Source: Burkholderia sp. 8Y
GTDB taxonomy: Bacteria; Pseudomonadota; Gammaproteobacteria; Burkholderiales; Burkholderiaceae
Assembly (NCBI RefSeq): GCF_902506145.1
Contig: NZ_LR733519.1
Span: 492,672 to 556,671, forward strand
Length of the DNA: 64,000 bases
Reading direction: 5' to 3'
Each line of letters opens with the position of its first letter. Positions within the stretch are counted from its first letter, which is position 1. Shown piece by piece: positions 27,483-36,563 of the stretch. The notes beneath the pieces are model-generated. The model was given only the letters and a program-made list of their open reading frames with translations. It did no database searches and was not told the DNA's origin. The position numbers and the translations under genes are program-made.

Positions 27483-28625
27483 GTGAAGTTCAGCGAAGAA
27501 CAGGAGATGTTGCGCGACATGGTTCGCCGCGTCGCCGACGAACAAGTGCGGCCGCTGGTAGCCGAGATGGAGGAGACGCGCGATTTTCCGGAGAGCCTCG
27601 TCGAGGTGTTCGGCGATCTCGGCCTTCTGCAAATGTGGGTGCCCGAAGAATACGGCGGTCCCGGCGGCGATCTGACGTCGGTGTGTATTGCCAAGGAAGA
27701 GATCGGCAAGGTGTCGCTCGCGGCTTCGACCTTGTGCGCGAACAATTCGATCGGACTCATTCTGCCGCTGCTGCACTTTGGCACCGAGGCTCAGAAGGCG
27801 CGCTATCTGCCGGAATCCGCGAAGGGACGCACGATTTCCTGCGTCGCGATCACGGAGCCGGAAGCAGGATCGGATGTCTCCGCGATCCGCACGACCGCGC
27901 GCCGCGACGGCGATTCGTATGTCATCAACGGGCAGAAAAGCTGGATCACGTGGGCCGCGCAAGCGCACACCATGCTCGTTTTCGCCCGCACGGCGGAAGG
28001 GCGCGGGCATGAGGGCATCAGCGTGTTCCTCGTCGATACCAACACGCCGGGCCTTCAGGTCGGCCGCAAGGAAGTGAAGATGGGTCGGCACGGCTCGCCG
28101 TCCTATCAGGTGTTCTTCGAAAATATGCGCGTCGATGCCGACTGCCTGCTCGGCGAGGAAGGCAACGGTTTCAAGGCCTGCATGAAGATTCTCGATCTGA
28201 ACCGGCCGTCCGTCGCGGCGTCGTCGCTCGGGCTCGCGCAGGCGGGGCTGGACGAGTCGGTGCGCTATGCGAAGGAACGCCGCCAGTTCGGCAAGCGCAT
28301 CGGCGATTTTCAGGCGATCCAATTCAAGCTCGCCGACATGGCGATGAAAATCGAGGCCGCGCGCACGCTGCTCTACACGAGCACGCAGGAGATCGACGCG
28401 GGCGACACGAGCCGCCTCACGCTGCTGTCGTCGATGGCGAAGTGCTACGTCACCGACGTCGCGATGGAAGTCGCGCTCGAAGCGGTACAGGTACACGGCT
28501 CGTACGGCTACTCGACCGAATATCCCGTCGAACGTTTCATGCGCGATGCGAAGCTCAATCAGATTCTCGAAGGCACGAACGAAATTCATCGGCTGATCAT
28601 CGCCCGGCAACTGCTCGGCAAGTGA
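27483..28625 (+). CDS. Acyl-CoA dehydrogenase
   Basis: A 380-residue flavin acyl-CoA dehydrogenase with ITEPEAGSDVSAIRTTA (FAD-binding Thr/Ser motif), NGQKSWITWA and, near the C-terminus, MRDAKLNQILEGTNEIHR, where the Glu of LEGT (about residue 363) is the catalytic base. It makes a 2,3-enoyl-CoA and passes electrons to the EtfAB encoded across the divergent promoter. GTG start at 27483 with GGAGAACGA. The substrate is presumably the side-chain or ring acyl-CoA made by the ligase or CoA-transferases of the island. Confidence 0.94.
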   Translation: MKFSEEQEMLRDMVRRVADEQVRPLVAEMEETRDFPESLVEVFGDLGLLQMWVPEEYGGPGGDLTSVCIAKEEIGKVSLAASTLCANNSIGLILPLLHFGTEAQKARYLPESAKGRTISCVAITEPEAGSDVSAIRTTARRDGDSYVINGQKSWITWAAQAHTMLVFARTAEGRGHEGISVFLVDTNTPGLQVGRKEVKMGRHGSPSYQVFFENMRVDADCLLGEEGNGFKACMKILDLNRPSVAASSLGLAQAGLDESVRYAKERRQFGKRIGDFQAIQFKLADMAMKIEAARTLLYTSTQEIDAGDTSRLTLLSSMAKCYVTDVAMEVALEAVQVHGSYGYSTEYPVERFMRDAKLNQILEGTNEIHRLIIARQLLGK

Positions 28626-28657
28626 TGCGCGATCACGACATTGACAAGGAAACTGAC

Positions 28658-30157
28658 ATGACGACGAATTTTCATCCCGCGCTGGGCGAAGCGGCGAGAG
28701 GCTTTCTGTCGCGCGAGCATCAACTGCTGATCGACGGCCAGGGCGTCGCATCCGATGGCGAGAAGCGCACCGACATTCTCGATCCCGCGACAGGCGACGT
28801 CATTGCGACCGTCGCAGAAGCCACGGCAAGCGATGTGGATCGCGCGGTGGCGGCGGCTCGGCGCGCGCTCGAAGGGCCGTGGAGCAAGGTCACGCCGTCC
28901 GCGCGTACGCGGATGATGCTGCGCTTCGCAGATCTCATCGAGGCGAACGGCGACGAACTCGCGCAACTGGAATGCATCAACAGCGGCAAGCCGTTGCCGT
29001 TCTGCCGCAATGGCGATGTGGTCGGCATTGCCGAGATGCTGCGCTACATGGCCGGCTGGACCACGAAGATGGGCGGCGAAACGCCGAACGTATCGCTTCC
29101 CGGCGAGTGGCACGCGTACACGGTGCGCGAGCCGGTCGGCGTGGTAGGGCAGATCATCCCGTGGAACTTCCCGCTCAACATGGCGATGTGGAAGATCGCG
29201 CCCGCGCTCGCAGCGGGCTGCGCGGTCGTGATGAAGCCGTCCGAGCAGACGCCGTTGACTGCGCTCAGACTCGGCGAACTCGCGCTGGAAGCGGGCATTC
29301 CTGCGGGCGTGCTCAACATCGTGACGGGCTTCGGCAATCCGGTCGGCTCGGCGATCGCGGCGCATCCGGGCATCGACAAAGTGGCGTTCACCGGCTCGGG
29401 CGAAACGGGGCGGCGCATCCTGCAAGCGGCGAGCGGCAACCTCAAGCGCGTCTCGTTGGAACTGGGCGGCAAGTCGCCCGTGATCGTTTTTCCCGACGCA
29501 AACCTCGAAGCCGCCGCCGCAGGCGTGTGCTCGTCTATCTTCTTTCACGCGGGGCAGATTTGCGCGGCCGGTTCGCGGCTATACGTTCATGAGCGCGCGT
29601 TCGAACCGCTGCTCGAACTCATCGCAAAGCGCGCGAACGGCATGAAGATGGGCCACGGTCTCGATGCCGGCACCGACATGGGCCCGGTCATCTCGCGCCG
29701 CCAGCTCGACCGCGTGGCCGGCTATATCAATAGCGGGCAGGAGGAAGGCGCGAGGCTTTACGCCGGCGGCGGCTCGTCGGGCGAACACGGGTTCTTCGTG
29801 CAGCCCACCGTGCTCACGGGCGTGAAGCCCGGCATGAAGGTACACGACGAAGAGATCTTCGGACCGGTGCTTTGCGCGATGTCCTTCGCCGACGACGACC
29901 TCGACCAAATCGCGGCCACCGCGAACGCATCGACCTATGGACTTGCGGCGAGCATCTGGACGAAGGACATCGGCCGTGCCCACAAGATGGCGCGCCGCAT
30001 GCAAGCGGGCATCGTCAATGTGAATGCGCTGTCGTCGCCCGATGCGACCTTGCCCTACGGCGGCTACAAGCAGTCGGGTTGGGGCCGCGAGCGCGGCTTC
30101 GAGGCGATCGAACTCTATACGGAAGTCAAGGCGGTTGCGATCAACCTGAACAACTGA
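28658..30157 (+). CDS. NAD(P)-dependent aldehyde dehydrogenase
   Basis: A 499-residue aldehyde dehydrogenase: IIPWNFPLNMAMWKIAPALAAGCAVVMKPSEQTP (Rossmann region), FTGSGETGRRI, the general-base Glu in LELGGKSP, the catalytic Cys in FFHAGQICAAGSRLYV and EEIFGPVL. It is of the betaine/phenylacetaldehyde type in overall pattern. It would oxidise the aldehyde arising from P450 and alcohol dehydrogenase steps, or from retro-aldol cleavage of a hydroxyacyl-CoA, to a carboxylic acid. ATG 28658 has AAGGA upstream; an ATG at 28625 overlapping the previous stop is possible. Confidence 0.94.
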   Translation: MTTNFHPALGEAARGFLSREHQLLIDGQGVASDGEKRTDILDPATGDVIATVAEATASDVDRAVAAARRALEGPWSKVTPSARTRMMLRFADLIEANGDELAQLECINSGKPLPFCRNGDVVGIAEMLRYMAGWTTKMGGETPNVSLPGEWHAYTVREPVGVVGQIIPWNFPLNMAMWKIAPALAAGCAVVMKPSEQTPLTALRLGELALEAGIPAGVLNIVTGFGNPVGSAIAAHPGIDKVAFTGSGETGRRILQAASGNLKRVSLELGGKSPVIVFPDANLEAAAAGVCSSIFFHAGQICAAGSRLYVHERAFEPLLELIAKRANGMKMGHGLDAGTDMGPVISRRQLDRVAGYINSGQEEGARLYAGGGSSGEHGFFVQPTVLTGVKPGMKVHDEEIFGPVLCAMSFADDDLDQIAATANASTYGLAASIWTKDIGRAHKMARRMQAGIVNVNALSSPDATLPYGGYKQSGWGRERGFEAIELYTEVKAVAINLNN

Positions 30158-30187
30158 CGCGCACGGCTCGAACACAGGAGACGGGAC

Positions 30188-31054
30188 ATGACAGGCAGCA
30201 TCGATTATCTGGCGAAGGATGGCCGGGCGTATATCACGATCAATCGTCCGGAGAAGAAGAACGCGATGACGAGCGCCATGCTCGATCAACTCATGGACGG
30301 CTACGATCGCGCGGAAGCCGACGACGACGTGCGCGTGGTCGTGCTGCGCGGCGCGGGCGAGGACTTCAGCACCGGACATGATCTTGCCGAGGTCGGCACC
30401 GAATACGGCGCAACGACCATCGACGAGAAAGGCCGTCCGCGCAAGCCCAGTCAGCGCGCGCGCCTGTTGCACGACAAGCGTTATATCGAACGCTTCGAGC
30501 GCATCTTCAAGTTTCTCAAGCCGACGCTGTCGCTCGTGAAAGGCTATTGCCTCGGCGGCGGCTTGTATCTGGCCGAAGCCTCGGATCTCGTGATCGCGGC
30601 CCACACCGCGAAGATGGGGCATCCGGAGCAGAAGCTCGGACTGTCCGGCGCCGCCTATTTCGCCGCATGGGAAATGATGACGCTCGGTCCGCGCAAGGCG
30701 CGCGAACTGCTGCTGATGGCGGACGTCTGGAACGCAGAGACGTGTCTCGCCAATGGCCTCGTCAACAAGGTCGTGCCGCGCGCATCCCTCGACGAGGCGG
30801 GCGAGGAGTGGGCTGAGCGCATCGTGCGCTTGCCGCGTGACGGCATCGTGATGGGGAAGGCCGCCACGAACCTGGCGATGAATGCACTCGGTATCGACGC
30901 GCAATTCTCGTACGGTCACGTTCTGCATGCGCTCGCGACAAACGTGCGCTACGAAGCGGACGAATACAACTTCATGAAGCAGCGCCGCGACAAGGGCGTG
31001 CGCGCGTCGAATCATGAACGCGAGGCGTTCTACACCGATAAGGAGAAAGCATGA
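30188..31054 (+). CDS. Enoyl-CoA hydratase/isomerase (crotonase family)
   Basis: A 288-residue crotonase-fold protein: ITINRPEKKNAMTSAM, the first oxyanion segment GEDFSTGHDLAEVG, and VKGYCLGGGLYLAEASDLVIAAHTAKMGHPEQKLG. The Glu pair used by hydratases is only partly matched (EASD and HPEQ), so isomerase, hydrolase or retro-aldol activity is also possible. A 20-residue insert (about 80-105, Arg/Lys-rich) is larger than in standard hydratases. The stop overlaps the CoA-transferase start (ATGA). It probably acts after the acyl-CoA dehydrogenase. Confidence 0.9.
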   Translation: MTGSIDYLAKDGRAYITINRPEKKNAMTSAMLDQLMDGYDRAEADDDVRVVVLRGAGEDFSTGHDLAEVGTEYGATTIDEKGRPRKPSQRARLLHDKRYIERFERIFKFLKPTLSLVKGYCLGGGLYLAEASDLVIAAHTAKMGHPEQKLGLSGAAYFAAWEMMTLGPRKARELLLMADVWNAETCLANGLVNKVVPRASLDEAGEEWAERIVRLPRDGIVMGKAATNLAMNALGIDAQFSYGHVLHALATNVRYEADEYNFMKQRRDKGVRASNHEREAFYTDKEKA

Positions 31055-32214
31055 AGGCCGCGCTGCAAGGTCTGAAAGTGCTCGACTTCACGCAGATGAT
31101 GACGGGCCCCTTTGCCACGATGATGCTCGGCGATTGCGGCGCGGACGTCATCAAGGTGGAGCAGCCGGAAGGCGATCCGTTTCGTCGCTCCGGTGAGACG
31201 ACGCTCAACGGCGACGGCGCGTTCTTTCTCGGCGTGAATCGCAACAAGCGCGGCATCGTGCTCGATCTGAAGACGGAGCAGGGGCAGGCCGCCGCGCGTG
31301 CCCTCGCCGCCGAAGCGGACGTGCTGGTCGAGAACTTTCGGCCGGGATTTACGGAGCGCGTCGGCATCGGCTACGAGGCGCTGCGCGAACTGAATCCGCG
31401 TCTCGTCTATTGCTCGATTTCCGGATTCGACCGCAACGGACCAGACCGCAATCGCCCCGCGCTGGACATGATCATTCAGGCGATTTCAGGCGTCATGCAA
31501 GTGACGGGCACGGAGGAATCGGGACCGCTCAAGACGGGCTTTCCGTTCTCGGACCTCGTGACCGCGCTGCTTGCCGCCATCGGCATGCTCACCGCGTTGC
31601 AGGCGCGCGAACGCACGGGCGAAGGCCAGCGCGTCGATCTGTCGATGCTCGACGCGAGCATTTTCAGCCAGGTGCCGCGCGACGTGTACTTCGATCTGAC
31701 GGGAAAGACGCCTTTGCGCATGGGCAATCAGCACTGGGACATCGTGCCGAACAACACGTATGCGACGTCCGATGGCCGCGACATCATGATCATCACGATC
31801 AATGACAAGTTCTGGCAAAAGCTCTGCGACGCGCTGGACGCGCCCGAACTGAAAACCGATGAACGTTTCGCGACCAAAGCCGCGCGCCTTGCGAATCGCG
31901 CGCTTGTGAACGAGCGGCTGGCCGAAATATTCGCGACGCGCGACCTCGAAACGTGGGAGCAGGCGCTCTCGGCAGCGGGCGCGATCTACGGCGCAGTGCG
32001 GACGTGGCCCGAAGTGTTCAGCGACCGGCACGTCGTCGATCATCTGCTGAAGACGTTGGTGCATCCGAAGGGCGGCGAGTTCAAGATCATCAACAACCCG
32101 CTGAACTTCTCCGGCACGCCCACGCGCATCGACCGCTCGCCGCCCATGCTCGGCGAACACAACGAAGAAGTGCTCGCGCGCCGTGACGGCGCGTGGCCGG
32201 TGGCGCGCGCCTGA
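31051..32214 (+). CDS. CaiB/BaiF (type III) CoA-transferase, first intact copy
   Basis: A 387-residue type III CoA-transferase: LKVLDFTQMMTGPFATMMLGDCGADVIKVE, NRNKRGIVLDLKTEQG, VENFRPGF and YCSISGFDRNGPDRNRPALDMIIQA, with the nucleophilic Asp at 139. These enzymes move CoA between acids, usually from succinyl-CoA, and act as dimers of interlocked rings. Coupled by overlap to the crotonase gene. With an acyl-CoA ligase and two other intact CoA-transferases in the island, several acids must be activated in turn. Confidence 0.93.
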   Translation: MKAALQGLKVLDFTQMMTGPFATMMLGDCGADVIKVEQPEGDPFRRSGETTLNGDGAFFLGVNRNKRGIVLDLKTEQGQAAARALAAEADVLVENFRPGFTERVGIGYEALRELNPRLVYCSISGFDRNGPDRNRPALDMIIQAISGVMQVTGTEESGPLKTGFPFSDLVTALLAAIGMLTALQARERTGEGQRVDLSMLDASIFSQVPRDVYFDLTGKTPLRMGNQHWDIVPNNTYATSDGRDIMIITINDKFWQKLCDALDAPELKTDERFATKAARLANRALVNERLAEIFATRDLETWEQALSAAGAIYGAVRTWPEVFSDRHVVDHLLKTLVHPKGGEFKIINNPLNFSGTPTRIDRSPPMLGEHNEEVLARRDGAWPVARA

Positions 32215-32241
32215 CGCAGTTGAGGAACAAGGAGAGGCATC

Positions 32242-33480
32242 GTGGAGCGAACCTGCATCATCGTCGGCGCGAGCCATGCGGCGGCGCAACTGGCGCCGAG
32301 CCTGCGGCAGGAAGGCTGGGACGGGCGCATCGTCGTGATCGGCGATGAACCGCACTTGCCTTATCACCGGCCGCCGTTGTCCAAGGCGTACCTGCTGGGC
32401 GAAAAGAACAGCCATGACCTGCTGATCCGCACGGAAGACGCGTATCACAAGGTCGGCGTCGAATTTTGTCTGGGCGAGCGGGTCATCGCCATCGATCGCG
32501 CGTGCAAATCCGTGACGTTGCAGGACGGCGCGACGCTCATTTACGACAAGCTCGCGCTCTGCACCGGCACGCGCGTGCGCACCGTGGCGCTTCCGGGCGC
32601 GCAGCTCGAAGGCGTGCATTACCTGCGCGGTATCGCGGACATCGATCGCATTCGCCGGCACGTCCAGCCGGGCGCACATGCGGCCATCGTTGGCGGCGGC
32701 TACATCGGACTCGAAACGGCGGCGGTGCTCAGAAAGCTCGGCATGCACGTCACCGTGTACGAAATGGCGCCGCGCGTGCTCGCGCGTGTCACCGCGCCGG
32801 AAGTCTCCACGTTCTTCGAGCGCGTGCATCGCGAAGAGGGCGTCGATATTCGCACCGGCGTGGCGGTCGCGGGCTTCGAAGGCAATAAGCACGTCGAGCG
32901 CATCCTGCTCGGCGACGGAACGGCGCTGCCCGCGAGTCTCGTCGTGGTCGGCGTGGGCGTGTTGCCGAACGTCGAACTCGCGCAAGCGGCGGGGCTCGAG
33001 GTGGACAACGGCATCGTCGTCGATGCCTGCGCGCGTACATCTGATCCGGACATTGTCGCGGCGGGCGACTGCACCATGCATCCGTCGCCGTACTACGGCC
33101 GCATCCGCCTGGAATCAGTGCCGAATGCGACCGAGCAAGCGAAAGCCGCCGCGGCTGCGGTGTGCGGGAAGGACAAGCCGTATCGCGCGTTGCCGTGGTT
33201 CTGGTCCGATCAGTTCGATATCAAGCTGCAGATCGCGGGCCTCAACGCCGGTTACGACGAAGTGGTCGTGCGCGGACCGCGCGACACGGGCCGCAGCTTC
33301 AGCGTGTTCTATTTGAAGAGCGGCCGGTTGCTGGCGGCGGACTGCATCAACCGCGCGCAGGAATTCATGTTGTCCAAGCGTCTGATAGCGGAGGGCGTTC
33401 CAGTCGATGCCGAACAGCTGTCGGACGAAGCGTTCTCGCTGAAGTCGTTGTTCGATACGACCCGGCAGCAATCCGTTTGA
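32242..33480 (+). CDS. FAD-dependent ferredoxin reductase (putidaredoxin-reductase type)
   Basis: A 412-residue reductase with an FAD site CIIVGASHAAAQLA (here GASHAA replaces the usual GAGHAG), LPYHRPPLSKAYLLGE, the NAD site AIVGGGYIGLETAAVL, VGVGVLPNVELAQAAGLEVDNGIVVD and a C-terminal reductase domain (WFWSDQFDIKLQIAG). It transfers electrons from NADH to a ferredoxin for a P450. It is 24 bases upstream of a [2Fe-2S] ferredoxin gene, so the two form one redox pair, although no P450 gene is adjacent. Confidence 0.94.
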   Translation: MERTCIIVGASHAAAQLAPSLRQEGWDGRIVVIGDEPHLPYHRPPLSKAYLLGEKNSHDLLIRTEDAYHKVGVEFCLGERVIAIDRACKSVTLQDGATLIYDKLALCTGTRVRTVALPGAQLEGVHYLRGIADIDRIRRHVQPGAHAAIVGGGYIGLETAAVLRKLGMHVTVYEMAPRVLARVTAPEVSTFFERVHREEGVDIRTGVAVAGFEGNKHVERILLGDGTALPASLVVVGVGVLPNVELAQAAGLEVDNGIVVDACARTSDPDIVAAGDCTMHPSPYYGRIRLESVPNATEQAKAAAAAVCGKDKPYRALPWFWSDQFDIKLQIAGLNAGYDEVVVRGPRDTGRSFSVFYLKSGRLLAADCINRAQEFMLSKRLIAEGVPVDAEQLSDEAFSLKSLFDTTRQQSV

Positions 33481-33504
33481 TCCGAAGTCAGAGAGAGGTG
33501 TGAA

Positions 33505-33816
33505 ATGCCAGTCATCAAATACGTTCAGAATAGCGGCGAAACCACGGAAGTCGATGTGCCGCTCGGCAGTTCCGTCATGCAGGGCGCCGTGGACAACATG
33601 ATTGCGGGCATCGTCGCGGAGTGCGGCGGTGCGTGCAGTTGCGCGACCTGCGAGGTCTATGTCGATGAAGCGTGGATCAGTGCTGTCGGAGAAGCATGCG
33701 ATATCGAGCGCGACATGCTCGAAGGCATGGGCACGCCGCGCAGCAACAGCCGCCTCAGTTGCCAGATCGAGATCACGCCGGAACTGGATGGCCTCGTCGT
33801 CGCGATTCCCGGCTGA
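33505..33816 (+). CDS. [2Fe-2S] ferredoxin, putidaredoxin type
   Basis: A 103-residue adrenodoxin-type ferredoxin. The four cluster ligands lie in ECGGACSCATC (three of the Cys there) and SRLSCQI, in the C-x5-C-x2-C...C pattern, followed by LDGLVVAIP. It carries electrons one at a time from the reductase encoded just upstream to a P450. The P450s at 13039 and 37311 are candidate acceptors; the latter has its own ferredoxin, so this pair may serve the lone P450 at 13039. Confidence 0.95.
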   Translation: MPVIKYVQNSGETTEVDVPLGSSVMQGAVDNMIAGIVAECGGACSCATCEVYVDEAWISAVGEACDIERDMLEGMGTPRSNSRLSCQIEITPELDGLVVAIPG

Positions 33817-33827
33817 TGGGAGGGCGC

Positions 33828-34700
33828 ATGGCACTGACGGTGAATGACCTGCTGTCGGTCTTGCGCGTGCGCGAGGAGCGTCGTCACGTATTCACGGGCG
33901 AGTCGATCAGCGACGGCGCGCGCCGTATTTATGGCGGGCAGCTTCTCGCGCAGTCCATCATGGCGATGGGGCGCACGGTGCGCGATTCTCATGCGCTGCA
34001 TTCGATGCAAGGCTATTTCGTCCATCCCGGCGATGTGACCAAACGCATCCGCTTCGATGTGCAGCCAGTGCGCGACGGCAAGACCTTCAGCACGCGTCAG
34101 GTGACCGTCATGCAGGAGGAGCGGGTCGTGTTCATCGGCGCGGCTTCGTTTCAGGCGGCCGAGGGTTCGCATGAACGTCTTGCGCCGATGCCGCCTGTTC
34201 CGCCGCCCGACGACATGCCTGCCGAAGCCGATTTCTTCGCGCACGAGGCGCATCTGCTGGAAAGCCGCCGTTCGCATGTATCGACGATCATGCAGCTATT
34301 CGAGCGGCGCAGCGACATGTGGCGGCCGTGGCTCGACCCCGGCGTCACGCCGCCCGTCAACGGGCTATGGTGCCGTTTGCGCGCGCCATGCGGCGACGAC
34401 CCGCTGCTTTGTCATGCCGTGCTCGCCTACGCGTGCGATCTCGACCTGATGACCACGGCGATGCGTCCGCGCGGCCACGGCACGATGGATCGGCGCGCGC
34501 GCTCCGCAAGCCTGGATCATGCGATGTGGTTCCACGCAGCCGTGCGCCCCGACGACTGGTTCTTTTACGACATGACCGGGCCATGCGCGGTGAACAATCG
34601 CGGACTGGGCGCGGGCGCGCTGTATCAGGATGGCCGGCGCGTCGCAACCGCGATGCAGGAAGGGCTGATGCGCGTCGTCGATGATGAAGGTCTCGCGTGA
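33828..34700 (+). CDS. tesB: Acyl-CoA thioesterase II (TesB family)
   Basis: A 290-residue double-hotdog thioesterase with RRIYGGQLLAQSIMAMGRT, LHSMQGYFVHPGD, SLDHAMWFH (catalytic Asp) and GLGAGALYQDGRRVATAMQEGLMR, all classical for TesB. It hydrolyses acyl-CoA to free acid and CoA. In the island it could release an aromatic acid, such as a hydroxybenzoate, from its CoA ester before ring hydroxylation, or relieve CoA trapping. GGGAGGG supports the ATG at 33828, 11 bases after the ferredoxin stop. Confidence 0.93.
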   Translation: MALTVNDLLSVLRVREERRHVFTGESISDGARRIYGGQLLAQSIMAMGRTVRDSHALHSMQGYFVHPGDVTKRIRFDVQPVRDGKTFSTRQVTVMQEERVVFIGAASFQAAEGSHERLAPMPPVPPPDDMPAEADFFAHEAHLLESRRSHVSTIMQLFERRSDMWRPWLDPGVTPPVNGLWCRLRAPCGDDPLLCHAVLAYACDLDLMTTAMRPRGHGTMDRRARSASLDHAMWFHAAVRPDDWFFYDMTGPCAVNNRGLGAGALYQDGRRVATAMQEGLMRVVDDEGLA

Positions 34701-34742
34701 CGCCGTCGCGCGGCCGAACGCCGAATCAGGGTGAGCAACACG

Positions 34743-36398
34743 ATGGGTCAGTGGAACGACAAATTCGAACGCGCGGCACGAAGATGGTCCGAGTGGACCA
34801 TGCATGACTATGCGCAGACGGATCGCGTGATTGGGAAGATCATCGAGGACAAGGCCCGGCGTCATCCGCATCATGAGGTGTTCCGCTTTCGCGATGAAAC
34901 GATCACCTTCGAGGCGCTGAACGCACTGTCGAACCGTGCGGCGAACGGCTTTCGGACGCTGTCTGTCGGCGCGGGCGACAAGGTCGCCCTGATGTTGTCC
35001 AACCGTGTGGAGTTTCTGCTTGCGTGGTTCGGGTTGAACAAGATCGGCGCGGTGTGCGTGCCGATCAACGTGGCGTTAAAGGGCGATGGCCTTGCGTACC
35101 AGATCGATCACGCCGATTGCGTTGCGCTCGTCGTCGAACAGGCTCATGCGGACGCGGTGGGTGCGGTCGCGGATCGGCTGCCGCAAGTGCGTCACACCAT
35201 CGTGCTCGATGCCCGCACGCTGCCGCTGCTTACAAGCTGGCCCGGACGCGAAGCCCTGCATTTCGACGAACTCATGTCACGCCCGGAGACCGCGCCCGGC
35301 GTGACGGTCGACTTCAGAGACTTATCGACCATTTCGTACACGTCGGGCACGACGGGGCGCTCGAAAGGCGTGCTCATCAGCCATCACTACTGGTACGAAA
35401 TCTGGTCGCAGGCGGTGATGTACGCGCGCTATACAGACGAAGACGTGCTCTATACCGGCCTGCCGTTCTTTCACACGAGCGCGCACGGCACGACTGGTCC
35501 AGCCATGCTCGCGGGTGCGCAGGCCGTGTTCGTCGAACGTTTCTCGGCGAGCCGCATGCTCGACGACTGCCGTAGATGGAACTGCACATCAGCGAAGTTC
35601 ATTGGCGGCATGTTGTCGATCCTGATGAAGCAGGCGCCTTCGCCGCTCGACGCCGACAATCCGCTGCGCCTGATGGTGGGCGCCGCCGCGCCGCCGCATC
35701 TGTGGCATGCGTTCGAGGCGCGCTTCAATACGCGGCTGCTCGAGCTGTACGGCATGACCGAATGCAGCAGTTGTCTCGTGAATCCGTACGAGGACCGTCG
35801 CGCGGGCGCGTGTGGCAAGGCGATCACGGGTTACGACGTGCGTGTCGTCGATGACTACGACAACGAAGTCCCGCGCGGGCAGACTGGCGAACTCATCGTC
35901 AGGCCGCAGCGGCCGTTTCTCGGTACGAGCGGCTACTACAAGAATCCTGAGGCGACGCTAGAGCTCGTCCGCAACCTGTGGATCCACACCGGCGATCTCG
36001 CGAAGCAGGACGACGACGGCTATTTTTATTTCGTCGACCGCAAGAAGCAGGCGTTGCGAAGGCGCGGCGAGAACATCTCGTCTTTCGAGGTCGAGGCGGT
36101 GATCGGATCTCACCCGGCCGTGCTTGAATCGTGCGTGGTCGGCGTGCCCTCCGAACTCGGCGAAGACGAGGTGAAGGCCGTGATCGTGCTCAAAAGCGGT
36201 CAACAGCTTTCGGAAGTCGAGCTTATTCGCTGGTGCGAGCCGCGTCTCGCGTACTTCGCCATTCCGCGTTACGTCGCCTTCCGCGAGAGCTTGCCTAAGA
36301 CGCCGAGCGAACGGGTCGAGAAGTATCGGCTGCGTGCGGAAGGCGTGACCAGCGACTGCTGGGACCGCGAAAGCGCGGGCATCGTCGTCCAGCGTTGA
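34743..36398 (+). CDS. AMP-dependent acyl-CoA ligase (CaiC-like)
   Basis: A 551-residue member of the ANL superfamily: YTSGTTGRSKGV (P-loop), LYGMTECSS, HTGDLAKQDDDGYFYFVDRKKQALRRRGENISSFEVEAV. It activates a carboxylic acid with ATP and CoA. Odd: the C-terminal A10 region reads PKTPSERVEKYRLR, so the usual Gly-Lys is Glu-Arg; the adjacent Lys may take the catalytic role, or adenylation may be altered. Starts at 34731 (GTG) and 34743 (ATG) are both possible; I chose the ATG. It ends the first part of the operon; 165 bases follow before the next gene. Confidence 0.9.
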   Translation: MGQWNDKFERAARRWSEWTMHDYAQTDRVIGKIIEDKARRHPHHEVFRFRDETITFEALNALSNRAANGFRTLSVGAGDKVALMLSNRVEFLLAWFGLNKIGAVCVPINVALKGDGLAYQIDHADCVALVVEQAHADAVGAVADRLPQVRHTIVLDARTLPLLTSWPGREALHFDELMSRPETAPGVTVDFRDLSTISYTSGTTGRSKGVLISHHYWYEIWSQAVMYARYTDEDVLYTGLPFFHTSAHGTTGPAMLAGAQAVFVERFSASRMLDDCRRWNCTSAKFIGGMLSILMKQAPSPLDADNPLRLMVGAAAPPHLWHAFEARFNTRLLELYGMTECSSCLVNPYEDRRAGACGKAITGYDVRVVDDYDNEVPRGQTGELIVRPQRPFLGTSGYYKNPEATLELVRNLWIHTGDLAKQDDDGYFYFVDRKKQALRRRGENISSFEVEAVIGSHPAVLESCVVGVPSELGEDEVKAVIVLKSGQQLSEVELIRWCEPRLAYFAIPRYVAFRESLPKTPSERVEKYRLRAEGVTSDCWDRESAGIVVQR

Positions 36399-36450
36399 TG
36401 CGTCCCTGACGGCCTCAGCAACGATAGGAATTTGGTCTCACGATCCAGCA

Positions 36451-36462
36451 AAACAGTATTGG
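36451..36462. promoter_or_regulatory. Second AAACAGTATTGG operator-like site
   Basis: AAACAGTATTGG followed by AC matches AAACAGTATTGGTC at 23766-23778, allowing one mismatch after GG. It lies in the 165-base gap between the acyl-CoA ligase and the SDR gene, so the P450 block at 36564-41268 probably has its own promoter controlled by the same regulator as the 23.7 kb region. Confidence 0.55.
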
Positions 36463-36563
36463 ACCTGCGCTTCGAACCGCGCGAATCTTGAGCCTGAGAC
36501 GCTCGAACAAAGCGAGCATTCAGATGATCCGGTTCAAGACCATATCGTGAGAAGAGGTGACGC

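Noticed and set aside
26859..28751. A 630-codon leftward open frame opposite the dioxygenase and acyl-CoA dehydrogenase genes
   Set aside because: It spans two well-supported genes on the other strand and arises from third-position GC bias.
31486..33081. A 531-codon leftward open frame opposite the CoA-transferase and ferredoxin reductase genes
   Set aside because: Same reason: antisense to two genes with all catalytic motifs, and no recognisable domain.
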